The notes: generated by a model from the letters alone, not told the origin. A stretch of DNA of 10,697 nt from an uncultured Collinsella sp. (GCA_900752275.1 CAADUS010000077.1:1-10697), one strand, 5' to 3'. Counted from the first letter of the stretch, positions 1 to 6,690 are shown. Numbers and translations are program-made.

Positions 1-335
1 ACGTGTATATCGCCGAGTCGCCGCTCTACGAGATCAACTGCAAAGAGAAGACCTACTTTGCCTACACCGAACTCGAGAAGAACGGCATCCTTAAGGAGAT
101 CGGCGACCAGAAATGCTCCATCAACCGCTCCAAGGGTCTTGGTGAGAACGATCCGGACATGATGTGGCTCACCACCATGAACCCCGAGACGCGTCGTCTG
201 ATCAAGGTGGAGCCCGAGGACGTCACCAAGATGGAGACCATGTTCAACCTGTTGCTGGGCAACGACGAGGCAGGCCGCAAGCGCCATATCTCCGAGCACG
301 GCAAGGAATACCTGGACCAGCTGGACCTGCAATAG
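1..335 (+). CDS. parE: Type IIA topoisomerase subunit B (ParE/GyrB-type), C-terminal part
   Basis: This is the 3' end of a gene that starts before the window; the reading frame begins at base 3 and stops with TAG at 333. The family provides the ATPase and TOPRIM half of DNA gyrase or topoisomerase IV, which changes DNA topology by passing one duplex through another. The visible 110 residues hold the conserved TOPRIM-tail block RSKGLGENDPDMMW followed by TTMNPETRRLIKV, a near-invariant signature of GyrB/ParE C-termini. A subunit A gene follows 45 bases downstream on the same strand, as in parE-parC or gyrB-gyrA operons. The ParE assignment rather than GyrB is an inference from the partner's lack of a clear GyrA box; the visible piece does not separate the two. 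There is no sign of truncation at the 3' end. Confidence 0.92.
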   Translation, partial: VYIAESPLYEINCKEKTYFAYTELEKNGILKEIGDQKCSINRSKGLGENDPDMMWLTTMNPETRRLIKVEPEDVTKMETMFNLLLGNDEAGRKRHISEHGKEYLDQLDLQ

Positions 336-380
336 CAGCAAATCGATAACGACGGCCCATAAGAAGTTCAAGAGGAAATC

Positions 381-2621
381 GTGGCAAAGAAGAAGACGAA
401 GAACCAGCCCAAGAAAAAGCAGGTCAACGCCGAGAACGTCATCGGCCTGCACTCCGAGGTCACCGATCAGCCGATTACGCAGACGCTCGAGGTCAACTAC
501 ATGCCCTACGCCATGAGCGTCAACGTCTCGCGTGCGTTCCCCGAGATCGACGGCTTTAAGCCCTCGCACCGCAAGCTGCTCTACACCATGTACAAGATGG
601 GTCTGCTCAAGGGCGAGCGCCAGAAGAGCGCTAACATCGTGGGTCAGACCATGAAGCTCAACCCGCACGGCGATGCCGCAATCTACGAGACGATGGTGCG
701 TCTAGCCACCGGTAACGAAGCGCTGCTCGCCCCCTTTGTGGAGTCGAAGGGCAACTTTGGCAAGTACTATTCGGGCGACCTGAGCTACGCCGCTTCGCGT
801 TATACCGAAGCCAAGCTCTCCCCCATCAGTGCCGAGATCTTCAAGGACATCGACAAGGACCCCGTCGATTTCGTCGACAGCTACGACGGTGCCATGAAGG
901 AGCCGCGCCTGCTGCCCACCACGTTCCCCAACATCCTTGTCTCGGCCAACAAGGGCATCGGCGTCGCCATGGCTTCTGACATCTGCGGTTTCAACCTCAA
1001 TGAGGTCTGCACTGCCACGATGCACTACCTCAAGGATCCCGACTGCGACCTGCTCGAATATATGCCCATGCCCGACTTCTCGACCGGCGGCGAGATTATC
1101 TACCGCCGCGAGGAGATGGAGAAGATCGTCGAGACCGGCCTGGGCAGCTTCCAGATTCGCTCCCGCTGGCGCTGGATTCCCGAAGAGCGCATCATCGAGG
1201 TCTACGAGATCCCCTACACCACCAAGACCGATGTCATCATCGAGCGCATCGTCAAGCTCTCCAAGGAGGGCAAGGTCAAGGAAATCGCTGACATCCGCGA
1301 TGAGACCGACCTCTCGGGCCTGCGCATCGCCATCGACCTTAAGCGCGGTGTCGACCCCGACAAGCTCATGGCCAAGCTCTATCGCTCGACTACGTTGCAG
1401 GATTCGTTCTCGTGCAACTTCAACGTGCTCGTCGACGGCTATCCCCGCGTTATGGGTGTGCGTCAGATCCTGCACGAGTGGGTCAAGTGGCGTATTGAGT
1501 CCACGCGTCGCCGCATTAACTTTGACCTGGGCAAAAAGTCCGAGCGCCTGCACCTGTTGCACGGTCTCGAGGCGATCTTGCTCGACATCGACAAGGCCAT
1601 CGCCATCATCCGCGGCACCAAGCTCGAAGCCGAGGTCGTACCCAACCTTATGAAGGGTTTCGACATCGACGAGACCCAGGCCGAGTTTGTCGCCGAACTT
1701 AAGCTCCGTAACATTAACGAAGAGTACATCCTCAACCGCACCAAGGATATCACCAAGCTCGAGGGCGAGATCGCCGAGCTTGAGGAGATTCTTTCCAGCG
1801 AGGAGAACATCAAGAAGGTCATCAGCGACGAGCTGGCAGCGGTCAACAAGAAGTACGTGATGCCGCGCCGCACGGGCAGGATTGAGCCCCACGAGGTTAT
1901 CGAGGTAAGCTTGGAGCCCGAGGTCGAGGAGTACCCGGTTACCATCATGCTCTCGCGCGATGGCTATCTTAAGAAGATGACGGACCGCGTGCTCAAGAAG
2001 GCGACCACGCTCAAGTACAAGGACGGCGACAAACCCTTTATCGAGTTCCCGTCCTCCAACACCCACGAGCTGCTGGTCTTTACCAACAAGAGCCAGGTGT
2101 ACAAGTGCAAGGTCGCAGCATTTGAGGACACCAAGTCGGCCCAGCTGGGCTCGTACCTGCCGACCGATCTTGAGATGGAACCCGACGAGAGTGTCATCTG
2201 GGTCATCGACCCCGAGGACTACAAGGCCGATGTGCTGTTTGTCTTTGAGAACGGCCGCGTGGCGCGCGTTGCACTTGCCGGATACGTCACCAAGACCAAC
2301 CGCAAGCGCCTCAAGAACGCCATCTACGGTGGCAGCAAGCTGCTATATGCCCAGGTACTCAAGGAGGATCGCGACATCGCGCTGGTCTCGAGTGACTACC
2401 GCCTGATGAACTTTAACACGTCGCTGCTCAAGACCAAGACGACCACCAACACGCAGGGCGTCCAGGCTTTCACGGCCAAGAAGGGCCGCTCGGTCACCAC
2501 CGTCGGCACGACCGAGGAGATTCTTGGCGCCGGCGTCTCGGCCGAAAAGTTCACCGCGCAGAGCCTTCCCTCTGCCGGTGCCCTCATGAAGGAAAACGAC
2601 ATGCCGAGCTTGTTTGACTAG
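381..2621 (+). CDS. parC: Type IIA topoisomerase subunit A (ParC/GyrA-type)
   Basis: This is the DNA breakage-reunion subunit of a type IIA topoisomerase, 746 residues. It starts at GTG 381 behind AGAGGAAAT, 45 bases after the subunit B gene, so the two are probably co-transcribed. The winged-helix and tower domains occupy roughly residues 30-500. The catalytic tyrosine is Tyr141 in AASRYTEAKL, and the quinolone region reads NPHGDAAIYE (residues 94-103). A coiled-coil arm spans about 455-500 and a beta-pinwheel-like C-terminal domain runs from about 520 to the end. The total length is close to ParC (about 750) and shorter than most GyrA. The GyrA-box heptad QRRGGKG is not present in recognisable form, which favours a decatenating topoisomerase IV role over supercoiling. 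The position matching E. coli GyrA Ser83 is Ala99 and the Asp87 position is Glu103. The sequence is also divergent enough to be a lineage-specific second gyrase-like enzyme. Confidence 0.93.
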   Translation: MAKKKTKNQPKKKQVNAENVIGLHSEVTDQPITQTLEVNYMPYAMSVNVSRAFPEIDGFKPSHRKLLYTMYKMGLLKGERQKSANIVGQTMKLNPHGDAAIYETMVRLATGNEALLAPFVESKGNFGKYYSGDLSYAASRYTEAKLSPISAEIFKDIDKDPVDFVDSYDGAMKEPRLLPTTFPNILVSANKGIGVAMASDICGFNLNEVCTATMHYLKDPDCDLLEYMPMPDFSTGGEIIYRREEMEKIVETGLGSFQIRSRWRWIPEERIIEVYEIPYTTKTDVIIERIVKLSKEGKVKEIADIRDETDLSGLRIAIDLKRGVDPDKLMAKLYRSTTLQDSFSCNFNVLVDGYPRVMGVRQILHEWVKWRIESTRRRINFDLGKKSERLHLLHGLEAILLDIDKAIAIIRGTKLEAEVVPNLMKGFDIDETQAEFVAELKLRNINEEYILNRTKDITKLEGEIAELEEILSSEENIKKVISDELAAVNKKYVMPRRTGRIEPHEVIEVSLEPEVEEYPVTIMLSRDGYLKKMTDRVLKKATTLKYKDGDKPFIEFPSSNTHELLVFTNKSQVYKCKVAAFEDTKSAQLGSYLPTDLEMEPDESVIWVIDPEDYKADVLFVFENGRVARVALAGYVTKTNRKRLKNAIYGGSKLLYAQVLKEDRDIALVSSDYRLMNFNTSLLKTKTTTNTQGVQAFTAKKGRSVTTVGTTEEILGAGVSAEKFTAQSLPSAGALMKENDMPSLFD

Positions 2622-2658
2622 GTACCACGGCAACGAGATCGTTAGATACTTCGCAAAG

Positions 2659-2707
2659 CGACGAGGCCCGGAACGCAACGGCATTGCGCCCGGTACTCGT
2701 CGTTTTT
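2659..2707 (+). terminator. Rho-independent terminator after subunit A
   Basis: An outer stem CGACGAG (2659-2665) pairs with CTCGTCG (2696-2702). It continues inward after small bulges with CCGG/CCGG (2668-2671 with 2690-2693) and CGCAA/TTGCG (2674-2678 with 2684-2688), and a TTTTT run follows at 2703-2707. It lies 37 bases after the stop codon and closes the topoisomerase operon. Confidence 0.88.
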
Positions 2708-2718
2708 CTTCTCAACTA

Positions 2719-2767
2719 TTTTTTAACGCAGATAAATTGATTTCTGCTTATTTTTCTGCGTAAAAAA
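2719..2767 (+). promoter_or_regulatory. Inverted repeat with candidate promoter upstream of the ATPase gene
   Basis: The left arm (2719-2732, T-tract then AACGCAGA) pairs with the right arm (2755-2767, TCTGCG then TAAAAAA) with one bulged base. A possible promoter is embedded: TTGATT at 2737-2742, an 18-bp spacer, then TAAAAA at 2761-2766, so the right arm covers the -10. The arms are seen directly. The promoter is a weak consensus match. The structure could be an operator for the ATPase gene or simply an AT-rich hairpin. Confidence 0.4.
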
Positions 2768-2804
2768 TGTCAGCGTCACTGCTTCGATGCCCATTGGTCA
2801 GTCG

Positions 2805-2861
2805 TTAGCAAAACTTGCAAAAGTTAGCAAAAGTTGCAAAAATTAGCAAAACTTGCAAAGG
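2805..2861 (+). repeat. Three tandem 19-bp repeats ending in the ATPase ribosome binding site
   Basis: Three consecutive 19-bp units lie at 2805-2823, 2824-2842 and 2843-2861: TTAGCAAAACTTGCAAAAG, then a copy with two changes, then a copy whose last two bases become GG. Each unit is itself two half-units, TTAGCAAAA(C/G) and TTGCAAAA(G), so a GCAAAA core recurs every 9-10 bp, close to one helical turn. The last half-unit supplies AAAGGAG, the ribosome binding site for the ATG at 2869. The phased A-tracts predict curved DNA. No non-repeat spacers separate the units. A DNA-binding site array for autoregulation is the favoured reading. Confidence 0.85.
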
Positions 2862-2868
2862 AGCTACC

Positions 2869-3963
2869 ATGGAGTACAGCAAGAACCCCTTTACCCCAAC
2901 ATTTGGAAGCGTCCCTCCCTTTCTAGCGGGTCGCGAGCATATTCTGCGTGACATCAACCGTGGCTTTATCAACGGCCCGGGAGATCCAAACCTGTCGACT
3001 ATTTTTACGGGCGCAAGGGGAACGGGCAAGACGGCGCTTCTCTCGCTCCTTTCAGAAACGGCGCTTGAACACGGCTGGATCGCAGCAAATGTCTCCGCCA
3101 TGCCAGGCATGCTCGAAGATATTATCGAGCGAACCAAAGAAGCCGCAGATAGCTACCTCTCACAGCCTCACGCGCGCATAAACGGCGTTCAAATTGGTCC
3201 AGTGGGCATCGATTGGACATATGCTCAAGAGGCCCAGGGCAACTGGCGCACACGCATGAATGGCATCTTTAAGCAACTCGAAAAACATGACATCGGACTT
3301 CTCATCACCATCGATGAAGTCACCGTCGATCTCGAAGAAATGCTTCAATTTGCCTCTGTTTACCAGCACTTTGTACGCGAAGGTAAAAAAGTTGCCCTAC
3401 TCATGGCAGGACTGCCCTACAAAGTATCGGCGTTGCTGCGTAACGATTCCGTCTCGTTCCTCAGGCGTTCCCAATATCATCAGTTGGGACGAATCACTGA
3501 CGTTGAAATTGCAAACGCATTCCGCAAAACCGTTGAGGCCGGAGGCCGCTCAATCACGCCAGAAGCGCTCGAGGATGCCGTGAAGGCCGTCGACGGATTC
3601 CCCTACATGATGCAGCTCGTCGGATATCGCACATGGGATGTTTCGGAGAACTCGCCCAAAATCAGCGCACCTGATGTCCAGCAGGGTTCTCTGCTTGCCC
3701 GTATGGAGCTGCGCGATCGAATTCTCGAAACGACCTATCGGGAGCTTTCCGATAAAGACATTGAGTTTTTGCTCGCGATGCTGCCCGATTCTGGCCCCAG
3801 CAGGGTCTCGGAGATAGCCAAACGCATGGGCGTTGCCAGCAACTATGCAAGCCAATATAAACGCCGTCTCCTCGAGGACGGCGTCATCGGGGAACGTGGA
3901 CGTGGCCTCGTTGGCTTTGACATCCCCGCGTTCAGGGAGTTCCTGAGCGAGAAAGTCTCCTAG
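2869..3963 (+). CDS. AAA-type ATPase with C-terminal winged helix-turn-helix
   Basis: This 364-residue protein belongs to the broad STAND/AAA ATP-binding proteins often annotated only as 'ATP-binding protein'. The Walker A motif is GARGTGKT (residues 48-55). Walker B is LLITIDEV (144-151) with the Asp-Glu pair at 149-150. A sensor-1-like strand KVALLMAGLP lies near 174-183. The C-terminal part, about 293-345, has a helix-turn-helix pattern, SRVSEIAKRMG then SNYASQYKRRL, and a wing-like GERGRG. It has no signal peptide or membrane segment, so it acts in the cytoplasm. The start at ATG 2869 is chosen for its AAAGGAG; an in-frame TTG at 2815 would translate the repeats and is less likely. It is a single-gene unit between two terminator-like structures. 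Its function is unknown: an ATP-dependent regulator binding its own upstream repeats, or a mobile or defence-linked ATPase, are both open. There is no transposase partner. Confidence 0.85.
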   Translation: MEYSKNPFTPTFGSVPPFLAGREHILRDINRGFINGPGDPNLSTIFTGARGTGKTALLSLLSETALEHGWIAANVSAMPGMLEDIIERTKEAADSYLSQPHARINGVQIGPVGIDWTYAQEAQGNWRTRMNGIFKQLEKHDIGLLITIDEVTVDLEEMLQFASVYQHFVREGKKVALLMAGLPYKVSALLRNDSVSFLRRSQYHQLGRITDVEIANAFRKTVEAGGRSITPEALEDAVKAVDGFPYMMQLVGYRTWDVSENSPKISAPDVQQGSLLARMELRDRILETTYRELSDKDIEFLLAMLPDSGPSRVSEIAKRMGVASNYASQYKRRLLEDGVIGERGRGLVGFDIPAFREFLSEKVS

Positions 3964-3993
3964 CACGCGGAGATTGTCCACAAGGGCAACGGT

Positions 3994-4060
3994 GCATGGC
4001 AATCAACGATTCACCCGGCAAGGACGGCAAGTACTTCCAATAACGCTGATTGCCATGCGT
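3994..4060 (+). terminator. Long 12-bp inverted repeat between convergent genes
   Basis: GCATGGCAATCA (3994-4005) and its exact reverse complement TGATTGCCATGC (4047-4058) flank a 41-base loop containing the palindrome AAGTACTT (4029-4036). T-rich sequence follows on the + side (GTTCTTCTTGTTCTT). It sits between the stop of the ATPase gene and the stop of the flavoprotein gene on the opposite strand, so an atypical terminator serving one or both is plausible. The long loop is unusual for a classical terminator. Confidence 0.4.
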
Positions 4061-4071
4061 TCTTCTTGTTC

Positions 4072-4602
4072 TTAGGCGAGCTTGCGAGCGAGCTCTCGAA
4101 CCTCTTCCAACTTGGGCGAGGATGCCATGCTGTCGCGCTCGGTCATACCGCTGATGGTGACAATGCCCAGGTCCTCCCACTTGCAGTACGCGCAGGTCGA
4201 CTTGTACATAGCGATCGCCGCATCATAGACGCCCTCGCTGTGGCTATCGAGCAAAAGGGCCGTCTTGGTGAACGGGAAGCCCGTAGCACCGAAGGCGTAC
4301 AGGCGGTCGATGGCGGCCTTCTCCTGCGCGGTGATATCGAACCAGTAGATAGGCGAGGCGAAGACGACCATATCTGCGTCTTTCAGCGACTCAATCACGT
4401 TGGCCATGTCATCCTTCTGCACGCAAGTGCCCTCGTGGGCGAAGCAATACTGACACCCCAGGCAACCAGCGATTTTCTTGCCGGCAACGCGGATGACCTC
4501 GACCGTATGGCCGGCCTCGCGCGCGGTCTCGGCAAACGCCTCGACCATGGTGTCGGTATTGGCGCCCTTACGCGGGCTACCACTCAATACAACGATATTC
4601 AT
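4072..4602 (-). CDS. Flavodoxin-fold NAD(P)H-dependent FMN reductase / iron-sulfur flavoprotein-like
   Basis: This 176-residue cytoplasmic flavoprotein belongs to the NADPH-dependent FMN reductase family (PF03358-like). The N-terminal strand and phosphate-binding loop are MNIVVLSGSPRKGANTDT (residues 1-18). The second signature FASPIYWFDITAQEKAAIDR (81-100) is typical of the family. A cysteine cluster at Cys47, Cys50, Cys53 and Cys60 recalls iron-sulfur flavoproteins or redox cysteines, and another pair, Cys137/Cys140, lies further on. Such enzymes transfer electrons from NAD(P)H through FMN to quinones, nitro compounds or metals; the substrate here cannot be told. The ATG at 4602 is preceded by AAGGAGAGGG. 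The gene runs in the same direction as the hydrolase operon, 145 bases downstream of it, with its own upstream inverted repeat at 4619-4640. It may be a third, separately initiated member of the MerR-controlled group. Confidence 0.88.
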   Translation of the reverse strand: MNIVVLSGSPRKGANTDTMVEAFAETAREAGHTVEVIRVAGKKIAGCLGCQYCFAHEGTCVQKDDMANVIESLKDADMVVFASPIYWFDITAQEKAAIDRLYAFGATGFPFTKTALLLDSHSEGVYDAAIAMYKSTCAYCKWEDLGIVTISGMTERDSMASSPKLEEVRELARKLA

Positions 4603-4618
4603 AGGATTCCCTCTCCTT

Positions 4619-4640
4619 CATGCTGCAGGCGCGCAGCATG
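4619..4640 (-). promoter_or_regulatory. 8-bp inverted repeat in the flavoprotein gene leader
   Basis: CATGCTGC (4619-4626) and GCAGCATG (4633-4640) form a perfect inverted repeat with a 6-base centre. It lies 17 bases upstream of the flavoprotein start codon and immediately upstream of its ribosome binding site. On the + strand it is followed by TTTT, but no + strand gene ends here, so an operator or a leader hairpin for the leftward gene is the better reading. No clear -10/-35 pair was found beyond a weak TTGATT near 4672. Confidence 0.45.
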
Positions 4641-4747
4641 TTTTCTTGTAACCAAAACGAATGGAGTTAATCAATCGTCTCGTTTCAGCTACTCCCTCTC
4701 TTTAGAAGAATCGTTGCTGGAGACTTGGCATTAAATCAAGGCACGCC

Positions 4748-5719
4748 TTATTTCAGATACTCCTCAAAGAATGCCTTCAGCTTTCCAAACGGAATGATGT
4801 CCATCTGATCGTAAAGGTCGGTATGGCTGGCACCAGGGATAATGAGCAATTCCTTGTTGTCCCCGGTCAGCTTGCCGTACGCGGTTTCGCTGAAATAACG
4901 GGAGTGCGCCTTCTCGCCATGCACCAGCAGTACCGCAGAGCGAATTTCGCTGCTGTATTGCAAAATCGGCATATTCAGGAACGACAGCGAGGACGTCACA
5001 TTCCAGCCACCGTTGGAGTTCAGGCTGCGGGGATGGTAGCCTCGCGGAGTTTTGTAGTAGGCGTAATAGTCCGCTAAAAACTGCGGCGCATCCTCCGGTA
5101 ATGGATCGACCACGCCGCCCACCAGCGCATTGCTGCCGTTTTTATAGTCCTCGGTGCGCTGCGCGTTCAGCGCTTTCCGCTTTTCAAAGCGTGCCTGCTC
5201 GGAATCCTCGGCGTCAAAATAGCCGTTGGCGGTCACACGGGTCATGTCGTACATGGTCATAGCCGCGGTAGCTTTGATACGGGTGTCGATGGCCGCCGCA
5301 TTGACCGCCATGCCGCCCCAACCGCAGATACCGATGATGCCGATACGCTCCGGGTCAACGCTTTCCTGCACAGAGAGGAAATCCACCGCTGCGCAGAAGT
5401 CCTCGGTGTTGATGTCCGGCGATGCTACATAGCGGGGCGTACCGCCGCTCTCGCCGGTATAGGACGGCTCGAAGGCAATTGCGAAAAAGCCCAGCTCCGC
5501 CATCTTCTGCGCGTACAGACCGGAGGACTGCTCTTTCACCGCGCCAAACGGGCCGCTGACGGCGATGGCGGGCAGCTTGCCTTCCGCGTTCTTAGGCACG
5601 TACACGTCGGCAGCCAGCGTGATGCCGTATCGGTTGTGGAAGGTCGCCTTGCTGTGCTCAACCTTGTCGCTTTTGGGGAACACCTTGTCCCATTCCTGCG
5701 TCAGTTTCAACTGCTCCAT
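4748..5719 (-). CDS. Alpha/beta hydrolase, dienelactone hydrolase-like (Cys nucleophile)
   Basis: This 323-residue alpha/beta hydrolase resembles the YcjY/dienelactone hydrolase group. The N-terminal strand motifs (ITLAADVYVPKN, then LPAIAVSGPFGAVKEQ at about 50-65) form the first half of the fold. The nucleophile elbow is IGICGWGGMA with Cys132 where serine hydrolases have Ser, as in dienelactone hydrolases (GxCxGG). The likely catalytic histidine is His299 in PGASHTDLYD; the acidic residue is not certain, with candidates near HGEKAHS (267-273). There is no signal peptide, so it is cytoplasmic. The ATG at 5719 has AAGGAGG in front, inside the end of the preceding gene, and only 2 bases separate the two genes, so they are translationally linked. 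The likely role is opening or hydrolysing a lactone, ester or thioester made or handled by the decarboxylase/cupin partner. The substrate is unknown. Confidence 0.88.
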   Translation of the reverse strand: MEQLKLTQEWDKVFPKSDKVEHSKATFHNRYGITLAADVYVPKNAEGKLPAIAVSGPFGAVKEQSSGLYAQKMAELGFFAIAFEPSYTGESGGTPRYVASPDINTEDFCAAVDFLSVQESVDPERIGIIGICGWGGMAVNAAAIDTRIKATAAMTMYDMTRVTANGYFDAEDSEQARFEKRKALNAQRTEDYKNGSNALVGGVVDPLPEDAPQFLADYYAYYKTPRGYHPRSLNSNGGWNVTSSLSFLNMPILQYSSEIRSAVLLVHGEKAHSRYFSETAYGKLTGDNKELLIIPGASHTDLYDQMDIIPFGKLKAFFEEYLK

Positions 5720-5721
5720 GC

Positions 5722-6486
5722 CTAAGCCTCCTTGTCAGCCGCTTTAAGGTATTGCTCGTCGTCCACGGCCTCCAACCACTCGTTGGAGGCCTCCTCGCCC
5801 GGAACCTCCACCGCGAGATGGGAGAACCAGCTGTCAGGCACCGCACCGTGCCAGTGCTTTACGCCCGCGGGAATATTTACTACATCGCCAGGGCACAGCT
5901 CTTGTGCCGGTTTGCCCCATTCCTGGTAAAGCCCTCGACCAGCCACGCAGACGAGGATCTGTCCCCCACCGCTTTTGGCGTGATGTGTGTGCCAGTTGTT
6001 GCGGCAGCCGGGCTCGAACGTAACGTTGTAAATGCCGACCTGTTCGGTGGAAAGGGGCGCGAGATAGCTTTGCCCGATAAAGTACTTCGCAAATGCGTCG
6101 TTGGGGGCACCGATGGGAAAGGCCATCTCGTTTTGATGCTGCGCCTTTGCGTCGGCAGCGTCTTCGTCCGCCCAGACCTCCTTCGCCATGCGGAAGGCCG
6201 CCCATGCCTTGGGCCATCCCGCGTAAAATGCCGCGTGCGTAAGGATTTCCGCTATCTCCGTCCTGGTCACGCCATTGTTCTTTGCGGACATCAGATGGTA
6301 TTGGAACGAAGAGTCCGTCAGCCCCTGTGCCATCAAGGCAACCACCGTCACCACGCTGCGGTCTCGAAGGGAAAGCCCGTCTTCTCGGCTCCACACCTCG
6401 CCGAACAGCACATCGTCATTGAGCTGTGCAAATTTGGGGGCAAAGTCCCCCAGGGCATCTCTGCCTGCCGTTTGTTTAATTGCCAT
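5722..6486 (-). CDS. Carboxymuconolactone decarboxylase-like domain fused to a cupin
   Basis: This 254-residue two-domain protein combines an alkylhydroperoxidase/carboxymuconolactone decarboxylase-like helical domain (about 15-105) with a C-terminal cupin barrel (about 145-235). The first domain shows LRDRSVVTVVALMAQG and ILTHAAFYAGWPKAWAA, typical of CMD proteins, without an AhpD-type CxxC. Cupin motif 1 contains WHTHHAKSGGGQ (His166, His168, with Gln176 at the usual Glu position). Motif 2 is PGDVVNIPAGVKHWHGA (His211, His213), giving plausible metal ligands. The start chosen is ATG 6486 because AGAGGAAAT precedes it; an in-frame GTG at 6519 is possible but has no better site. It is the first intact gene of the leftward operon, under a MerR-type promoter around 6703-6733. 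The combination suggests handling of electrophilic or oxidised small molecules. The exact reaction is unknown. Confidence 0.87.
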   Translation of the reverse strand: MAIKQTAGRDALGDFAPKFAQLNDDVLFGEVWSREDGLSLRDRSVVTVVALMAQGLTDSSFQYHLMSAKNNGVTRTEIAEILTHAAFYAGWPKAWAAFRMAKEVWADEDAADAKAQHQNEMAFPIGAPNDAFAKYFIGQSYLAPLSTEQVGIYNVTFEPGCRNNWHTHHAKSGGGQILVCVAGRGLYQEWGKPAQELCPGDVVNIPAGVKHWHGAVPDSWFSHLAVEVPGEEASNEWLEAVDDEQYLKAADKEA

Positions 6487-6550
6487 GATCGATTTCCTCT
6501 TGTCGATGGTTCTGGACACAAATCTCTTTCCGCGCAGCCAAGTTGCCCGC

Positions 6551-6646
6551 CTAGATTCCCATGCCTATTCGTCGCGCCTGCTCCAGAGCAGGATGCCCGG
6601 CGATATTACCCACGTCGTTCACGCCGCCGGCGAAAACCGTTCCGGC
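6551..6646 (-). pseudogene. Possible flavodoxin C-terminal remnant in the operon leader
   Basis: Inside the ~210-base leader between the MerR-type promoter and the decarboxylase/cupin start, one minus-strand frame reads AGTVFAGGVNDVGNIAG then HPALEQARRIGMGI and a TAG stop. It resembles the last turn and helix of flavodoxin-like proteins, which often end in a 'GHPALEEAxxxG' pattern. No start codon or upstream body remains. I see it as a likely relic of a lost first gene of this operon; the match is from memory and short, so it could be chance. Confidence 0.3.
6577..6592 (-). promoter_or_regulatory. Hairpin in the operon leader
   Basis: CCTGCT (6577-6582) and AGCAGG (6587-6592) pair around the four-base loop CCAG. 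It lies within the long untranslated leader predicted for the decarboxylase/cupin operon and overlaps the flavodoxin-like relic, so it may be incidental coding sequence rather than a control element. Confidence 0.3.
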
Positions 6647-6690
6647 AAGCGTGCGCCTTTGGCGAAAATCCCTTGCGCTCCCAATTTATA

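Noticed and set aside
702..2066. Long open frame (454 codons) on the minus strand opposite subunit A
   Set aside because: It lies wholly inside the well-supported topoisomerase gene, has repetitive Leu/Val/Asp-rich composition typical of antisense reading of GC-rich genes, and lacks a ribosome binding site.
2805..2861. CRISPR array
   Set aside because: The 19-bp units are directly contiguous with no unique spacers, number only three, and have no cas genes nearby.
2815..2868. Upstream TTG start that would add 18 residues to the ATPase
   Set aside because: It would translate the repeat array into a Lys/Ala-rich leader, whereas ATG 2869 has an ideally placed AAAGGAG and begins the normal family N-terminus.
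4738..4749. Terminator AAGG/CCTT hairpin at the end of the hydrolase gene
   Set aside because: The stem is only four base pairs, overlaps the stop codon and lacks a T-tract.
6487..6519. Upstream GTG start for the CMD-cupin gene
   Set aside because: It adds MSRTIDKRKSI encoded by the ribosome binding site region itself; ATG 6486 has AGAGGAAAT at a good distance.
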